Positions 9,705 through 18,958 of a stretch of DNA of 64,000 bases are shown here, piece by piece. The position numbers and the translations under genes were made by a program. The DNA is from Alphaproteobacteria bacterium (GTDB lineage Bacteria > Pseudomonadota > Alphaproteobacteria > Caulobacterales > Parvularculaceae). A model generated the notes under the pieces. The model made no database searches. It was not told the origin of the DNA and saw nothing but the letters and a program-made list of their open reading frames with translations. The stretch is from assembly GCA_013151255.1 (NCBI GenBank), contig JAADIQ010000038.1:1-64000 (forward strand). Reading direction: 5' to 3'. Positions within the stretch are counted from its first letter, which is position 1. Every line of letters starts with the position of its first letter.

Positions 9705-10283
9705 ATGACAATCGTTGGATCGCCAATAACGGCGCTGGTTCGAGATGACAACGCCAAAGTCATTGGCGTTGGCGGCGCGCGTTATGAAACAGCGAGCCGA
9801 ATGCTCCATGGTCATGGCGAATCGCAAATGCTTGAGCCGCGGATTGGCGATTTGCTGATGGAACTCATTCGCGCAAACGGACCGGTGACGCGTGAGGCGT
9901 TGCTTGATAAGGTATGGGGCGTTGAAGGCTCTGACGAAGCGCTCACCCAGGCAATTTCCAAACTGCGCCGTGCATTGGGCGATACGGTCCGGCCGCACAG
10001 AATTGTCCAAACCGTGCCCAAAGAAGGGTACCGGCTAGGGGTGTCGCCAGATTTTAACACAACACAATCAGTCGACGCAGTAGCGCTTCAACCTTTAAAA
10101 ACTCGTGTTGTGGGATTGGCTGTGCGTCACAGGGTTTTCCTGTCAGGTTTTGTCGCCGGTATAATCGTTTCAATCATCGGCTTGGCAATATTGACGATTT
10201 TCAATCCGCCCAGGCAGGTGGAAACTGAAATCATCTGTCCGGCGAATATCGATCCTGAGGCCTGTGCGGCGTTGACAGACTAA
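9705..10283 (+). CDS. CadC/OmpR-type winged-helix regulator with C-terminal TM segment
   Basis: LLDKVWGVEGSDEALTQAISKLRRALGD...IVQTVPKEGYRL wHTH; TM near C-terminus. Confidence 0.8.
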   Translation: MTIVGSPITALVRDDNAKVIGVGGARYETASRMLHGHGESQMLEPRIGDLLMELIRANGPVTREALLDKVWGVEGSDEALTQAISKLRRALGDTVRPHRIVQTVPKEGYRLGVSPDFNTTQSVDAVALQPLKTRVVGLAVRHRVFLSGFVAGIIVSIIGLAILTIFNPPRQVETEIICPANIDPEACAALTD

Positions 10284-10349
10284 CCCCATGGTTTGCACCA
10301 AAGCCGTAACCAGCCTATTGAGGCGACGCAGACTATTGACGGAATTTTC

Positions 10350-13079
10350 ATGACCACAATCACGCCAGAAATTGTCGCCGAGCATGGGCTGACGCCGGAA
10401 GAATATGACCGCGTCAAGGAGCATATGGGCCGTGAACCGAACCTGGTTGAGCTTGGGGTTTTCTCGGTGATGTGGTCGGAACATTGTTCTTACAAATCCT
10501 CGCGTAGGCATCTGAAAAAGCTTCCCACCAGCGCGCCGTGGGTGATATGCGGTCCGGGCGAGAATGCCGGCGTTATTGATATTGGCGAAGGCCTGGCCGC
10601 CATCTTCAAGATGGAGAGCCACAACCATCCGTCCTTTATTGAGCCCTATCAGGGGGCGGCGACCGGCGTTGGCGGGATCATGCGCGATGTCTTCACCATG
10701 GGCGCGCGGCCCGTGGCGAATTTGAACGCGCTGCGCTTTGGCGGCTGGGGCCATCCCAAAACCCGGCATCTGGTGTCCGGCGTTGTCGCCGGGATTGGCG
10801 GTTACGGCAATTGCATGGGCGTGCCGACGGTTGGCGGCGAGACAAATTTTCATGATGGCTATAATGGCAACATTCTGGTCAATGCGATGACGGTGGGCGT
10901 CGCGCAAAAGCACAAGATTTTTTATTCCGCCGCCCGCGGCGCCGGCAATCCGGTGGTTTATGTCGGCTCCAAGACTGGCCGCGACGGCATTCATGGCGCG
11001 ACCATGGCGTCGGCTGAGTTTGATGATGCGTCAGACGAGAAACGCCCAACCGTGCAGGTCGGCGATCCGTTCACGGAAAAGCTGTTGCTTGAGGCATGCC
11101 TGGAGCTGATGGCGTCCGATGCAATTATTGCCATCCAGGACATGGGCGCGGCGGGGCTGACATCCTCATCGGTCGAGATGGCGGCGAAAGGTGGAGGCGG
11201 GTTCGAGCTTGACCTTGATGCGGTCCCGCAACGCGAAGACAACATGACCGCCTATGAGATGCTGCTGTCGGAAAGCCAGGAGCGCATGCTGATGGTGCTG
11301 AAGCCGGGCCAGGAGGAGGGCGCCCGCGCGATCTTCGACAAATGGGGCGTTGATTTCGCGGTCATCGGCGTCACCACCGACACTGGCCGGCTGGTAATCA
11401 AACACAAAGGCGAGATCGCGGCGGATTTGCCGGTCCCGCCGCTGGCCGATGGCGCGCCGAATTATGACCGGCCCCATAGCGCGCTGGAAAAGCCCGCGCC
11501 GCTGGAAGATCCGACGGTAACCTATCGCGAAGCGCAAGCCGTCCTTAAAGCGCCCGGCAAGAGCGAAGAGGAAATGCGCGTCATTGCCGATGCGCTGATC
11601 GGCGACCGCCTCAGCGACGGCGATCTGGTGGACGCTGTGGGTTTGACAATCAGCGCCGGCGAGGCGCGAATTTATGCCCGTTCAAAACCGGAAGGCGTCG
11701 CTTTTTCAGGGTTTGAAGAAGCAGCAAACAACCTCGCCGCATCGGGCATGGTCGAGAGCGCGAAGGTTGAGCACAACGAAGAAACCGCAGCGCTTGCCGA
11801 GACTGCCGGCGGCGACACCATGCTGACAGCGCTGGCCAAACTGATGACCGCGCCGGATTTGTGTTCGCGCCGCTGGATCTGGGAGCAATATGACCACTCC
11901 GTGATGGGCGACACGGTGATCGCGCCCGGCGGCGATGCAGCGCTGGTGCGCGTTCACGGAACCTCGCGGGCGCTCGCCATCACTACCGATGTCACGCCGC
12001 GCTATGTCAAGGCTGACCCGCACGAAGGCGCCAAGCAAGCGGTGGCCGAAACCTATCGCAACATTTGCGCAACTGGCGCCGCGCCCTTGGCGATTACCAA
12101 TTGCCTCAACTTTGGCAATCCCGAACGCCCGGAAATCATGGCGCAATTTGTCGGCGCGATCGATGGCATTGCCGAGGCTTGCGAGACGCTCGGCTATCCG
12201 GTGGTCTCCGGCAATGTCTCGCTTTACAATGAAACCAATGGGGAGGCGATTGCGCCAACCCCGGCGATTGGCGGCGTTGGCGTTTTAGAAGATGTCTCCA
12301 AAGCGGTGCGCATTGGCGGCGCCGAGGCGGGCGAAGAGCTGATCGCGATTGGCATCACGCGCGGGCATCTCGGCCAGTCGCTATACTTGCGCGAGCTATT
12401 CGCCATCGAAGAGGGCGCGCCGCCTTCGGTTGACCTTGAGGCTGAACGCAAGACCGGCGAGTTAGTCCGCAAGCTGATTGACGAAGGCCTGGTCACCGCC
12501 TGCCACGATGTCGCCGATGGTGGGTTGCTGGTCGCGGCGGCGGAAATGGCGCTGGCGGCCGGGCGCGGGCTGAACCTTGCAACCCCGGTCAAGCAACGCA
12601 AAGCCGCGTTCTGGTTCGGGGAAGACCAGGCCCGCTATCTCGTCGCCACTGCGCCTGCCGCCGCCGACACGCTATTGCTGAAATCTGCAATGGCCGGCGT
12701 TCAGGCGTCAAAGCTTGGCCGTTTCGGCGGGCCGGATATTTTGCTGGACGAGACCGACGCCCTGTCGCTGCTTGATCTCAGCGACCTTTGGGAAGCCGTG
12801 CTGCCGGACTATATGAATGCCGCAATGGAAAAGGAGACGCGCGCGATGCCGATGGCCGCTGACGATATTAAAAAACTTATTCTCGACGCTATGCCCGATG
12901 CAGAAATCGAAATCGAGGACCTCGCCGGCGACGGCGATCACTACCGCGCCCGCATCATCTCGGCGGCGTTCAACGAAAAAACCCGCATCCAGCAACATCA
13001 GCTGGTGTACAAAGCCCTGAAAGGCCGCATGGGCGGAGAACTGCACGCACTGGCGCTGGAGACGGAGGCGCGGGAATAG
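10350..13079 (+). CDS. purL: Phosphoribosylformylglycinamidine synthase subunit PurL
   Basis: [34 protein letters not shown] motifs; start at [14 protein letters not shown]. Confidence 0.95.
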   Translation: MTTITPEIVAEHGLTPEEYDRVKEHMGREPNLVELGVFSVMWSEHCSYKSSRRHLKKLPTSAPWVICGPGENAGVIDIGEGLAAIFKMESHNHPSFIEPYQGAATGVGGIMRDVFTMGARPVANLNALRFGGWGHPKTRHLVSGVVAGIGGYGNCMGVPTVGGETNFHDGYNGNILVNAMTVGVAQKHKIFYSAARGAGNPVVYVGSKTGRDGIHGATMASAEFDDASDEKRPTVQVGDPFTEKLLLEACLELMASDAIIAIQDMGAAGLTSSSVEMAAKGGGGFELDLDAVPQREDNMTAYEMLLSESQERMLMVLKPGQEEGARAIFDKWGVDFAVIGVTTDTGRLVIKHKGEIAADLPVPPLADGAPNYDRPHSALEKPAPLEDPTVTYREAQAVLKAPGKSEEEMRVIADALIGDRLSDGDLVDAVGLTISAGEARIYARSKPEGVAFSGFEEAANNLAASGMVESAKVEHNEETAALAETAGGDTMLTALAKLMTAPDLCSRRWIWEQYDHSVMGDTVIAPGGDAALVRVHGTSRALAITTDVTPRYVKADPHEGAKQAVAETYRNICATGAAPLAITNCLNFGNPERPEIMAQFVGAIDGIAEACETLGYPVVSGNVSLYNETNGEAIAPTPAIGGVGVLEDVSKAVRIGGAEAGEELIAIGITRGHLGQSLYLRELFAIEEGAPPSVDLEAERKTGELVRKLIDEGLVTACHDVADGGLLVAAAEMALAAGRGLNLATPVKQRKAAFWFGEDQARYLVATAPAAADTLLLKSAMAGVQASKLGRFGGPDILLDETDALSLLDLSDLWEAVLPDYMNAAMEKETRAMPMAADDIKKLILDAMPDAEIEIEDLAGDGDHYRARIISAAFNEKTRIQQHQLVYKALKGRMGGELHALALETEARE

Positions 13080-13118
13080 CGCCTCCTGCTGAGATTTTAC
13101 AAGGACCGGGGCGCAACG

Positions 13119-13985
13119 ATGAAGAAAAGACTGAACTTCCTTACCCTATTGGTATTGATACTGGCGCTAACGGCTGTTGCGGTGAGTTTTGCGCTGTTAT
13201 TTCTCCCGATAGGTAATTTGGTGACCGGCAGCGCGGAAAACTCAAACGCTGTCAGCGCATCGTTGGCGCTGATCATCGCCACTATCGGTTTCGTTATTGC
13301 GCTTTATATGCAGTCGGCGGAATATCGGCGGGAAACGGAAATTGTCGATGGCTTGCAGGAAGCGCGCATTCTCCTTGAGCTGATGGTATCGCGGGCGTCT
13401 GTTGCACAAACCGGAGGCCGCAAAAATCTAAATTTGCGATTCGAAAACGAAAAACAGCAGCTCATAGAAACCCTGAAAGGCCCAGCCGGCCGTTTCCTGA
13501 ATTATATCAGGATCACCAAGGACGTCGCCGCCTCTGAAAAAAAGACCCCCGAAATCTGGCGGCTATTATATGTGCATACCGGCAACTTATTAAACGCTGA
13601 GCACCTCAATGAGTGCGCAAGCGATCTTGTCGGGTTGCTCGCCTTGTTAAAGTCTATTTCTGGCGAAGATATTCACAAACACGCCAACAAAATTATTTCT
13701 GTAGATTCAATAGACGCGCTCAATGCAAAAGAGGACATCGTTATTCGGGCGTTTCGTGAGACCATTGAGGAAAATCGAGAGAAGATACGGACGCAGGACG
13801 CAGACATCGCCCCCGAAGAGCTTGCGCGCTTGATAGATGAGTTGCGCACCACAATGGGAAAGAGCGAGCAGGGACGCAAAGCCCTTGAGGAGCTTGAGGA
13901 TTCGTTTGCCAACGCAACAAAAGGCGACGTTAAGGCGGCCGCTTACGTTGTCTCCATTCACAAGATGATCATGAAGTCCGATTGA
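13119..13985 (+). CDS. Hypothetical membrane protein (about 2 N-terminal TM segments plus charged helical domain)
   Basis: Long ORF with N-terminal hydrophobic segments; no family recognised. Confidence 0.65.
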   Translation: MKKRLNFLTLLVLILALTAVAVSFALLFLPIGNLVTGSAENSNAVSASLALIIATIGFVIALYMQSAEYRRETEIVDGLQEARILLELMVSRASVAQTGGRKNLNLRFENEKQQLIETLKGPAGRFLNYIRITKDVAASEKKTPEIWRLLYVHTGNLLNAEHLNECASDLVGLLALLKSISGEDIHKHANKIISVDSIDALNAKEDIVIRAFRETIEENREKIRTQDADIAPEELARLIDELRTTMGKSEQGRKALEELEDSFANATKGDVKAAAYVVSIHKMIMKSD

Positions 13986-13990
13986 TGGGG

Positions 13991-14049
13991 CGGCGGCGTT
14001 CAACGGAAAAGCTACACGCACGGCGCTGGAGACGGAAGCACGAGAATGA
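13991..14049 (+). repeat. Degenerate in-frame vestige of the purL 3' end
   Basis: CGGCGGCGTTCAACGGAAAA and CTACACGCACGGCGCTGGAGACGGAAGCACGAGAATGA match purL 12961-12980 and 13041-13079; decodes [18 protein letters not shown]. Confidence 0.75.
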
Positions 14050-14079
14050 CAGGGTTAGACTATTTGCGGAGGCTCAATA

Positions 14080-14769
14080 GTGGGTGTCTTTGTTGACATG
14101 AGAGGAATGGCCGCAGTTTTAAAAATTCGCTATGGTCAATCTATTGGCACATCGTTCTTGGTGGCAATAGACAAGCGCTCATTTCTGTTCACGGCAAAGC
14201 ATATTGTACAGGACTTTAGGCCTGGTGACAAAGTTGCACTGTTTCAGGAAAATACTTGGCGAACATTAGAAGTGATAAAGCATAAATTTTGTGAAAAAGG
14301 GAACGATGTTGCTGTCTTGCTAATTTCTGCGAGTCAAGAAAGCGGACTTAATGAAACTGATATGAGCGCAAATCTGGTCATGGGACAGGACATTGCATAT
14401 TGCGGTTTTCCGCTGAGGCTACAGATGCCGGACCACGATGATTCATTCGGAATGCCTATGCCGATTATGAAGTCTGGAATTTTCAGTGGCGTTAATGAAC
14501 TAGAGAATCGTGCAGAATTTTTGTTTGATACACATAACAACAAAGGATTTAGTGGTGGGCCAATATTTGTTGTAGATCACAAAGATAAAAAAACGAAAAT
14601 TGCCGCTATTGTGTCTGGATACAAATATGATGACCCAATTCCCGTTCTTACTAGAGATGAAAATAGTGAATTTGTAGAAACCGCGGAATACTGGGTGAGG
14701 CCCAACAGTGGTTTCATGGTAGGTTGTTCAGTAGCGATTGCTGTGGATATAGCGCGGCAGATGGTCTAG
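14080..14769 (+). CDS. Trypsin-like (S1/chymotrypsin-fold) serine protease, cytoplasmic
   Basis: Catalytic triad candidates FTAKH, GNDVAVL, GFSGGPIF; visibly lower GC than flanks; no signal peptide seen. Confidence 0.65.
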   Translation: MGVFVDMRGMAAVLKIRYGQSIGTSFLVAIDKRSFLFTAKHIVQDFRPGDKVALFQENTWRTLEVIKHKFCEKGNDVAVLLISASQESGLNETDMSANLVMGQDIAYCGFPLRLQMPDHDDSFGMPMPIMKSGIFSGVNELENRAEFLFDTHNNKGFSGGPIFVVDHKDKKTKIAAIVSGYKYDDPIPVLTRDENSEFVETAEYWVRPNSGFMVGCSVAIAVDIARQMV

Positions 14770-14791
14770 ATTGTGTTCACGCTTTTTAGTT

Positions 14792-16120
14792 CTAAAACTT
14801 CGCCGCAATCCCCAACACCAAAATCACCGCGACGGCCACGGGCGCCAGGTAACGGATTAAAAACCGCCAATAGCCGAAAAACCTGTTGCTGGAGTTGTGC
14901 AACTCATCGCGCATGACGGCGCGCGGGACGACCCAGCCGACGAAGATGGCGCCCAGCAGCCCGCCGAGCGGCAGGAATATATTGCCAGCGAGGAAATCGA
15001 TTATTTCAGCCAAGCCGTGAAACGATACGCTTGCGGCACCCGCCGCCCAGGCGACGATTGCAAGAATGACAACCGATTTAATGCGGCTCCAGCCCCACCA
15101 TTCCTGGATGAAAACGACAGTAATCAACAGCATGCTGATTGATGTTGTGAGTGCGGCGATAAAGGCGAGGAAGAAGAACAACCCGCCGATGATCGGGCCC
15201 GCCGGCATGCCCGCGAAGACTGCGGGCAGGGCGCTGAAAATCAGTCCCATGCCAGCGGCAGGATCGAGGCTGAAGGCGAACACAACCGGGAAGATCATCA
15301 GCCCGGCGACCAGCGCGACGGCAGTGTCGGCTGCTGCGATAACCGCGCTGTTCTCGGCGATGTTTTCTTTTCGGCCGAGATAGGCGCCATAAGTGATCAT
15401 CGCCGCCGATCCGACGGCCATGGAATAAAATGCCTGCCCCATCGCCGCGAGCAGGACGTCGGGCGTTAGTTCGTTAAACCGGGGCGCAAAGAGATAGTCG
15501 ATCGCCGCGCTCGCAGCGCCGGTGGTCAGTGCGTAAACGCTAAGCCCCGCGAGCATCACAAAAAACAGCGGCATCAAGATTGTCACCATTCGCTCGACGC
15601 CTTTGATAAGCCCGCGCGAGACAACCAGCGCCGTAATGCCGATAAAGATCGTATGCCAGAAAACCGCATGCCCGGTTCCGTTATAAAGCGAGCGCGGCGC
15701 CTCCGGTGCGGTATTGGCGAACTCTCCGGCAAACGACATCACCGAATAGGAAATGATCCGCCCGGCGATGACGCTATAGGTTGTCAGCACCATATAGCTC
15801 GCCAGGATGCCTATCAGGCCGATCACGCCCCATAGGGGCGAGGCGCCGACGTCTCTCGCCAGCTCGCGGGTTGATCCGACTGCGGATAGCCCCTTGCGCC
15901 GGCCGATGGCAATCTCGCCGACCAGGATCGGATAGACGATGAAGGCGACGCAGATGAGATAGACCAGCACAAACGCAGAACCGCCGTTTTGTCCGGTCTG
16001 GAACGGAAACCGCCACAGATTGCCAAGCCCAACCGCCGCGCCAACCGCCGCCATAAGGAACGCATAGCGCGAGGACCATTGCGGGGTTCCCGACTTGTCG
16101 CCGGGCTGTTGTGTCGTCAT
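14792..16120 (-). CDS. Sodium-dependent neurotransmitter/amino acid symporter (NSS/SNF family)
   Basis: WSSRYAFLMAAVGAAVGLGNLWRFPFQTGQNGGSAFVLVYL hallmark. Confidence 0.9.
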   Translation of the reverse strand: MTTQQPGDKSGTPQWSSRYAFLMAAVGAAVGLGNLWRFPFQTGQNGGSAFVLVYLICVAFIVYPILVGEIAIGRRKGLSAVGSTRELARDVGASPLWGVIGLIGILASYMVLTTYSVIAGRIISYSVMSFAGEFANTAPEAPRSLYNGTGHAVFWHTIFIGITALVVSRGLIKGVERMVTILMPLFFVMLAGLSVYALTTGAASAAIDYLFAPRFNELTPDVLLAAMGQAFYSMAVGSAAMITYGAYLGRKENIAENSAVIAAADTAVALVAGLMIFPVVFAFSLDPAAGMGLIFSALPAVFAGMPAGPIIGGLFFFLAFIAALTTSISMLLITVVFIQEWWGWSRIKSVVILAIVAWAAGAASVSFHGLAEIIDFLAGNIFLPLGGLLGAIFVGWVVPRAVMRDELHNSSNRFFGYWRFLIRYLAPVAVAVILVLGIAAKF

Positions 16121-16397
16121 GGGGAGAATTTCCTGATTAGCCGCGCGGCTCTGTGCTGGCGGCCTCTGAACGGGCGTGTTGGCCGCGATTATTGTCTGAC
16201 TTGTCCGATCTGAGAAGCGGTAATTCGGGTCGATGGCGCGCCAGGGCTGAAAAACGCCTTGCCCCCATGTCCGTTCGCCCTTGTCAGCGGCGCCAGACTC
16301 ACGCTCTAATCATTTGTTACGATTGTGATTTTGCAGATAACAGCCGCAGCGCCGCCAGCAGGCCGGCGCCGGACAGCACGAAACAGGAGATCAAAAA

Positions 16398-17009
16398 ATG
16401 GCGTCGATATTATCGAGTTTGCGCAACACTGTATTGGTGGGCTGCGTCCTCACGCTGTTGCTCTTCATTCTCTATGTCGCCGCCTGGGGCGGGACGATTG
16501 ACGGGGTGTTCTGGCGGTTTCTGTTTCGGTGGCTGCATGTCCTGTCCGCGGTGATGTGGATTGGCCTGTTGTGGTATTTCAATTTCGTCCAGATCCCGAC
16601 CATGCCGAGCATACCGGACGATCAAAAACCGGCGATCGGCAAACATATCGCGCCCAAGGCGCTGTTCTGGTTCCGCTGGGGCGCGATGGGGACCATCGTC
16701 ACCGGGCTCATTTTAGGCATGCTCAACGGCTATCTTATCAATGCGCTGACGCTTGGCCTCGCCGAAGGGTTTGTCCGCAACCAAGTGCTGATCGGCATCG
16801 GCATGTGGTTCGGGATTATCATGTGGTTCAATGTCTGGTTCATCATCTGGCCGAACCAGCAAAAAGCCCTCAACATCGATAACAAATATCCCGACATCGC
16901 CGCCGACGACAAAGCCAAAGCCGGCAAAACCGCGATGCTCTTTTCACGGACCAACACGCTATTGTCGATACCGATGCTGTTCGCCATGGTCGGCGCGCAG
17001 AACCTTTAA
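16398..17009 (+). CDS. Membrane protein resembling the urate hydroxylase PuuD N-terminal domain (Urate_ox_N-like)
   Basis: RWLHVLSAVMWIGLLWYFNFVQIP and IIMWFNVWFIIWPNQQKAL. Confidence 0.6.
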   Translation: MASILSSLRNTVLVGCVLTLLLFILYVAAWGGTIDGVFWRFLFRWLHVLSAVMWIGLLWYFNFVQIPTMPSIPDDQKPAIGKHIAPKALFWFRWGAMGTIVTGLILGMLNGYLINALTLGLAEGFVRNQVLIGIGMWFGIIMWFNVWFIIWPNQQKALNIDNKYPDIAADDKAKAGKTAMLFSRTNTLLSIPMLFAMVGAQNL

Positions 17010-17033
17010 GGCGGCGGAACGTTGAGACCCTTA

Positions 17034-17061
17034 AGGCCGGCCCGCTTCGGTGGGCCGGCCT
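17034..17061 (+). terminator. GC-rich hairpin AGGCCGGCCC-GCTTCGGT-GGGCCGGCCT
   Basis: Perfect 10-bp stem just downstream of the previous CDS; weak T tract. Confidence 0.5.
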
Positions 17062-17307
17062 CATTGCATTAGGGAGGCATAGAGCAATAACCGTGGGATA
17101 ACAGCTTGCCGGCTATTGCTTGTTGTGACGCCTCGGCCAAATCGATCGATCAGAATGGGCCCCTGGCCGCCTGTCACGACTTTTTTGAATAGCTGAAATC
17201 ACCGAAAACTGGATATTAAAAGGTATGGCTCGAGGAACGCTTTGAACGTGGCGCTCCGTGAGTGACAAATCGATCGAATTGCTGTCGAATATCAATAGGA
17301 GGGGTGT

Positions 17308-18786
17308 TTGCAAAATTTCATCAAACAACTCTGGAAGCGACGGGTATTTCAGTTCGGCACACTCTATATTGGCGCCGCTTGGCTCATGCTTCAGGTTGCC
17401 GTCGTCATCGAACAGACGCTAGCGCTGCCAGACTGGCTGGACCAGTCTGTGCTGGTGCTTCTTCTTATCGGTTTTCCGCTGGTGCTGATCCTCGCCTGGG
17501 CGCAAGAGTCACGCGCCGCTGCGCCAACAACGCTCGACCTAAAACAGTCGGAACCAAAATCACAGATCGCGCCCGCGAATTTGGCGACCGATGAGCCATC
17601 GATCATCGTGTTGCCCTTCCGGTCTAGAGAGAGTGACGAAATCGAACAGCTGACAGCGGAAGGCTTGACCGATGATATCACGACGCTGCTGACCATGGTG
17701 AAGGGTGTCAAAGTTGTGCCTCGACAAGCGACCCCGCGCTCCTTGGGTCCCGGTGACGACGCGCTAAAGATCGCCAGCGATCTTGGAGGGCGTTATGCGG
17801 TTACCGGCAATGTTCGGCGCATCGGTGATAAGCTTCGGGTGTCCACCGAATTGACAGACATCACAGACAAACACCAAAAGTGGTCGCAAAAATTCGACCG
17901 GCCCGCTGACGACATCTTCGCCATTCAAGACGAAATCGCCAAAGGTGTCGTGAGCACACTCGGCGGCGTCATAATCCGCGTTGAGGCGGCCCGAGCGTTG
18001 CGCCAGCCACCGGACAATCTCGAAGCGTGGGAACTGACGCGCCGCGCCCTATCCATCGTGTGGGATTGGCGGCCCGAAACCCTGCATCAGGCTATGTTGG
18101 ATGCGCGCAAAGCGATGGAACTCGACCCGAACTATGCGCTTGCGCATGCATTACTCGCCATGATCTTGTCGTGGCGCACTGTGTCCGGTTGGACCGAAAA
18201 CGTTGCCGCTGAACGCGATGAAGCACTGCGAGAAGCCGATAAGGCAGCCAAGATCGGTTATGACAATGCCGACGCGTTATGGCCAACGATCAGTTCTTAC
18301 TGGGCAACGGCGCCTCAGCGATCTGTCGAACTTTATGAGCGATCCATTGAGCGCCAACCTGACATCTTTATGGCGGCACCGTTCGCAATCGCCCATGCAG
18401 GCGTCGCCTACGCAAAAATCGGACGTGAAGAAGAGGGTATCGCCCTCATCAAGCAGTATCAGGACACATTCCCGAATGATGAATACGGCGTCTGGACCCG
18501 CATTTTTTTCGGCTATAGCGAATTGTGTCGCCGAAATTATCCCTTGGTCGCCGACCTTCTGGCCAATACCAATTCAGAACATGACGGCATGTGCCGCGTC
18601 ATCGCCTTGATGAACTCAGGTCAACGCGATGAGGCCATAGCGGAGTTCAATCGCTGGAAGGCCGCCAATCCCGCCATCAAGCTCGATCACTATATCGAGT
18701 ATTTTAAGGGTTACCATATCGACAAATCCGTCGGCGCAGAGCTATCGGATGGCCTGGTGCGATTGAAAGCGGCTCTGTCGGCATAA
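17308..18786 (+). CDS. TolB-N-like/TPR membrane-anchored protein (adenylate-cyclase-associated type, no cyclase domain)
   Basis: N-terminal RRVFQFGTLYIGAAWLMLQVAVVIEQTLALPDW TM anchor; IIVLPFRS...EGLTDDITTLL; TPR-like C-terminus; TTG start after AGGAGGGG. Confidence 0.7.
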   Translation: MQNFIKQLWKRRVFQFGTLYIGAAWLMLQVAVVIEQTLALPDWLDQSVLVLLLIGFPLVLILAWAQESRAAAPTTLDLKQSEPKSQIAPANLATDEPSIIVLPFRSRESDEIEQLTAEGLTDDITTLLTMVKGVKVVPRQATPRSLGPGDDALKIASDLGGRYAVTGNVRRIGDKLRVSTELTDITDKHQKWSQKFDRPADDIFAIQDEIAKGVVSTLGGVIIRVEAARALRQPPDNLEAWELTRRALSIVWDWRPETLHQAMLDARKAMELDPNYALAHALLAMILSWRTVSGWTENVAAERDEALREADKAAKIGYDNADALWPTISSYWATAPQRSVELYERSIERQPDIFMAAPFAIAHAGVAYAKIGREEEGIALIKQYQDTFPNDEYGVWTRIFFGYSELCRRNYPLVADLLANTNSEHDGMCRVIALMNSGQRDEAIAEFNRWKAANPAIKLDHYIEYFKGYHIDKSVGAELSDGLVRLKAALSA

Positions 18787-18958
18787 GACGCCAAATCAAG
18801 CCGGACCAACCAGTGCATCCTATAGTACCCAATATCAGATATTGCAGTTTCAAATTATTACGACGGCCATGGGCGATAAAATCCCGTTTCATTGCAAGGC
18901 ATCGCAAAAAGATTGCACAATCTATTGAGCACTGCGGCAGTGGCCTTATTCTGCCCCA

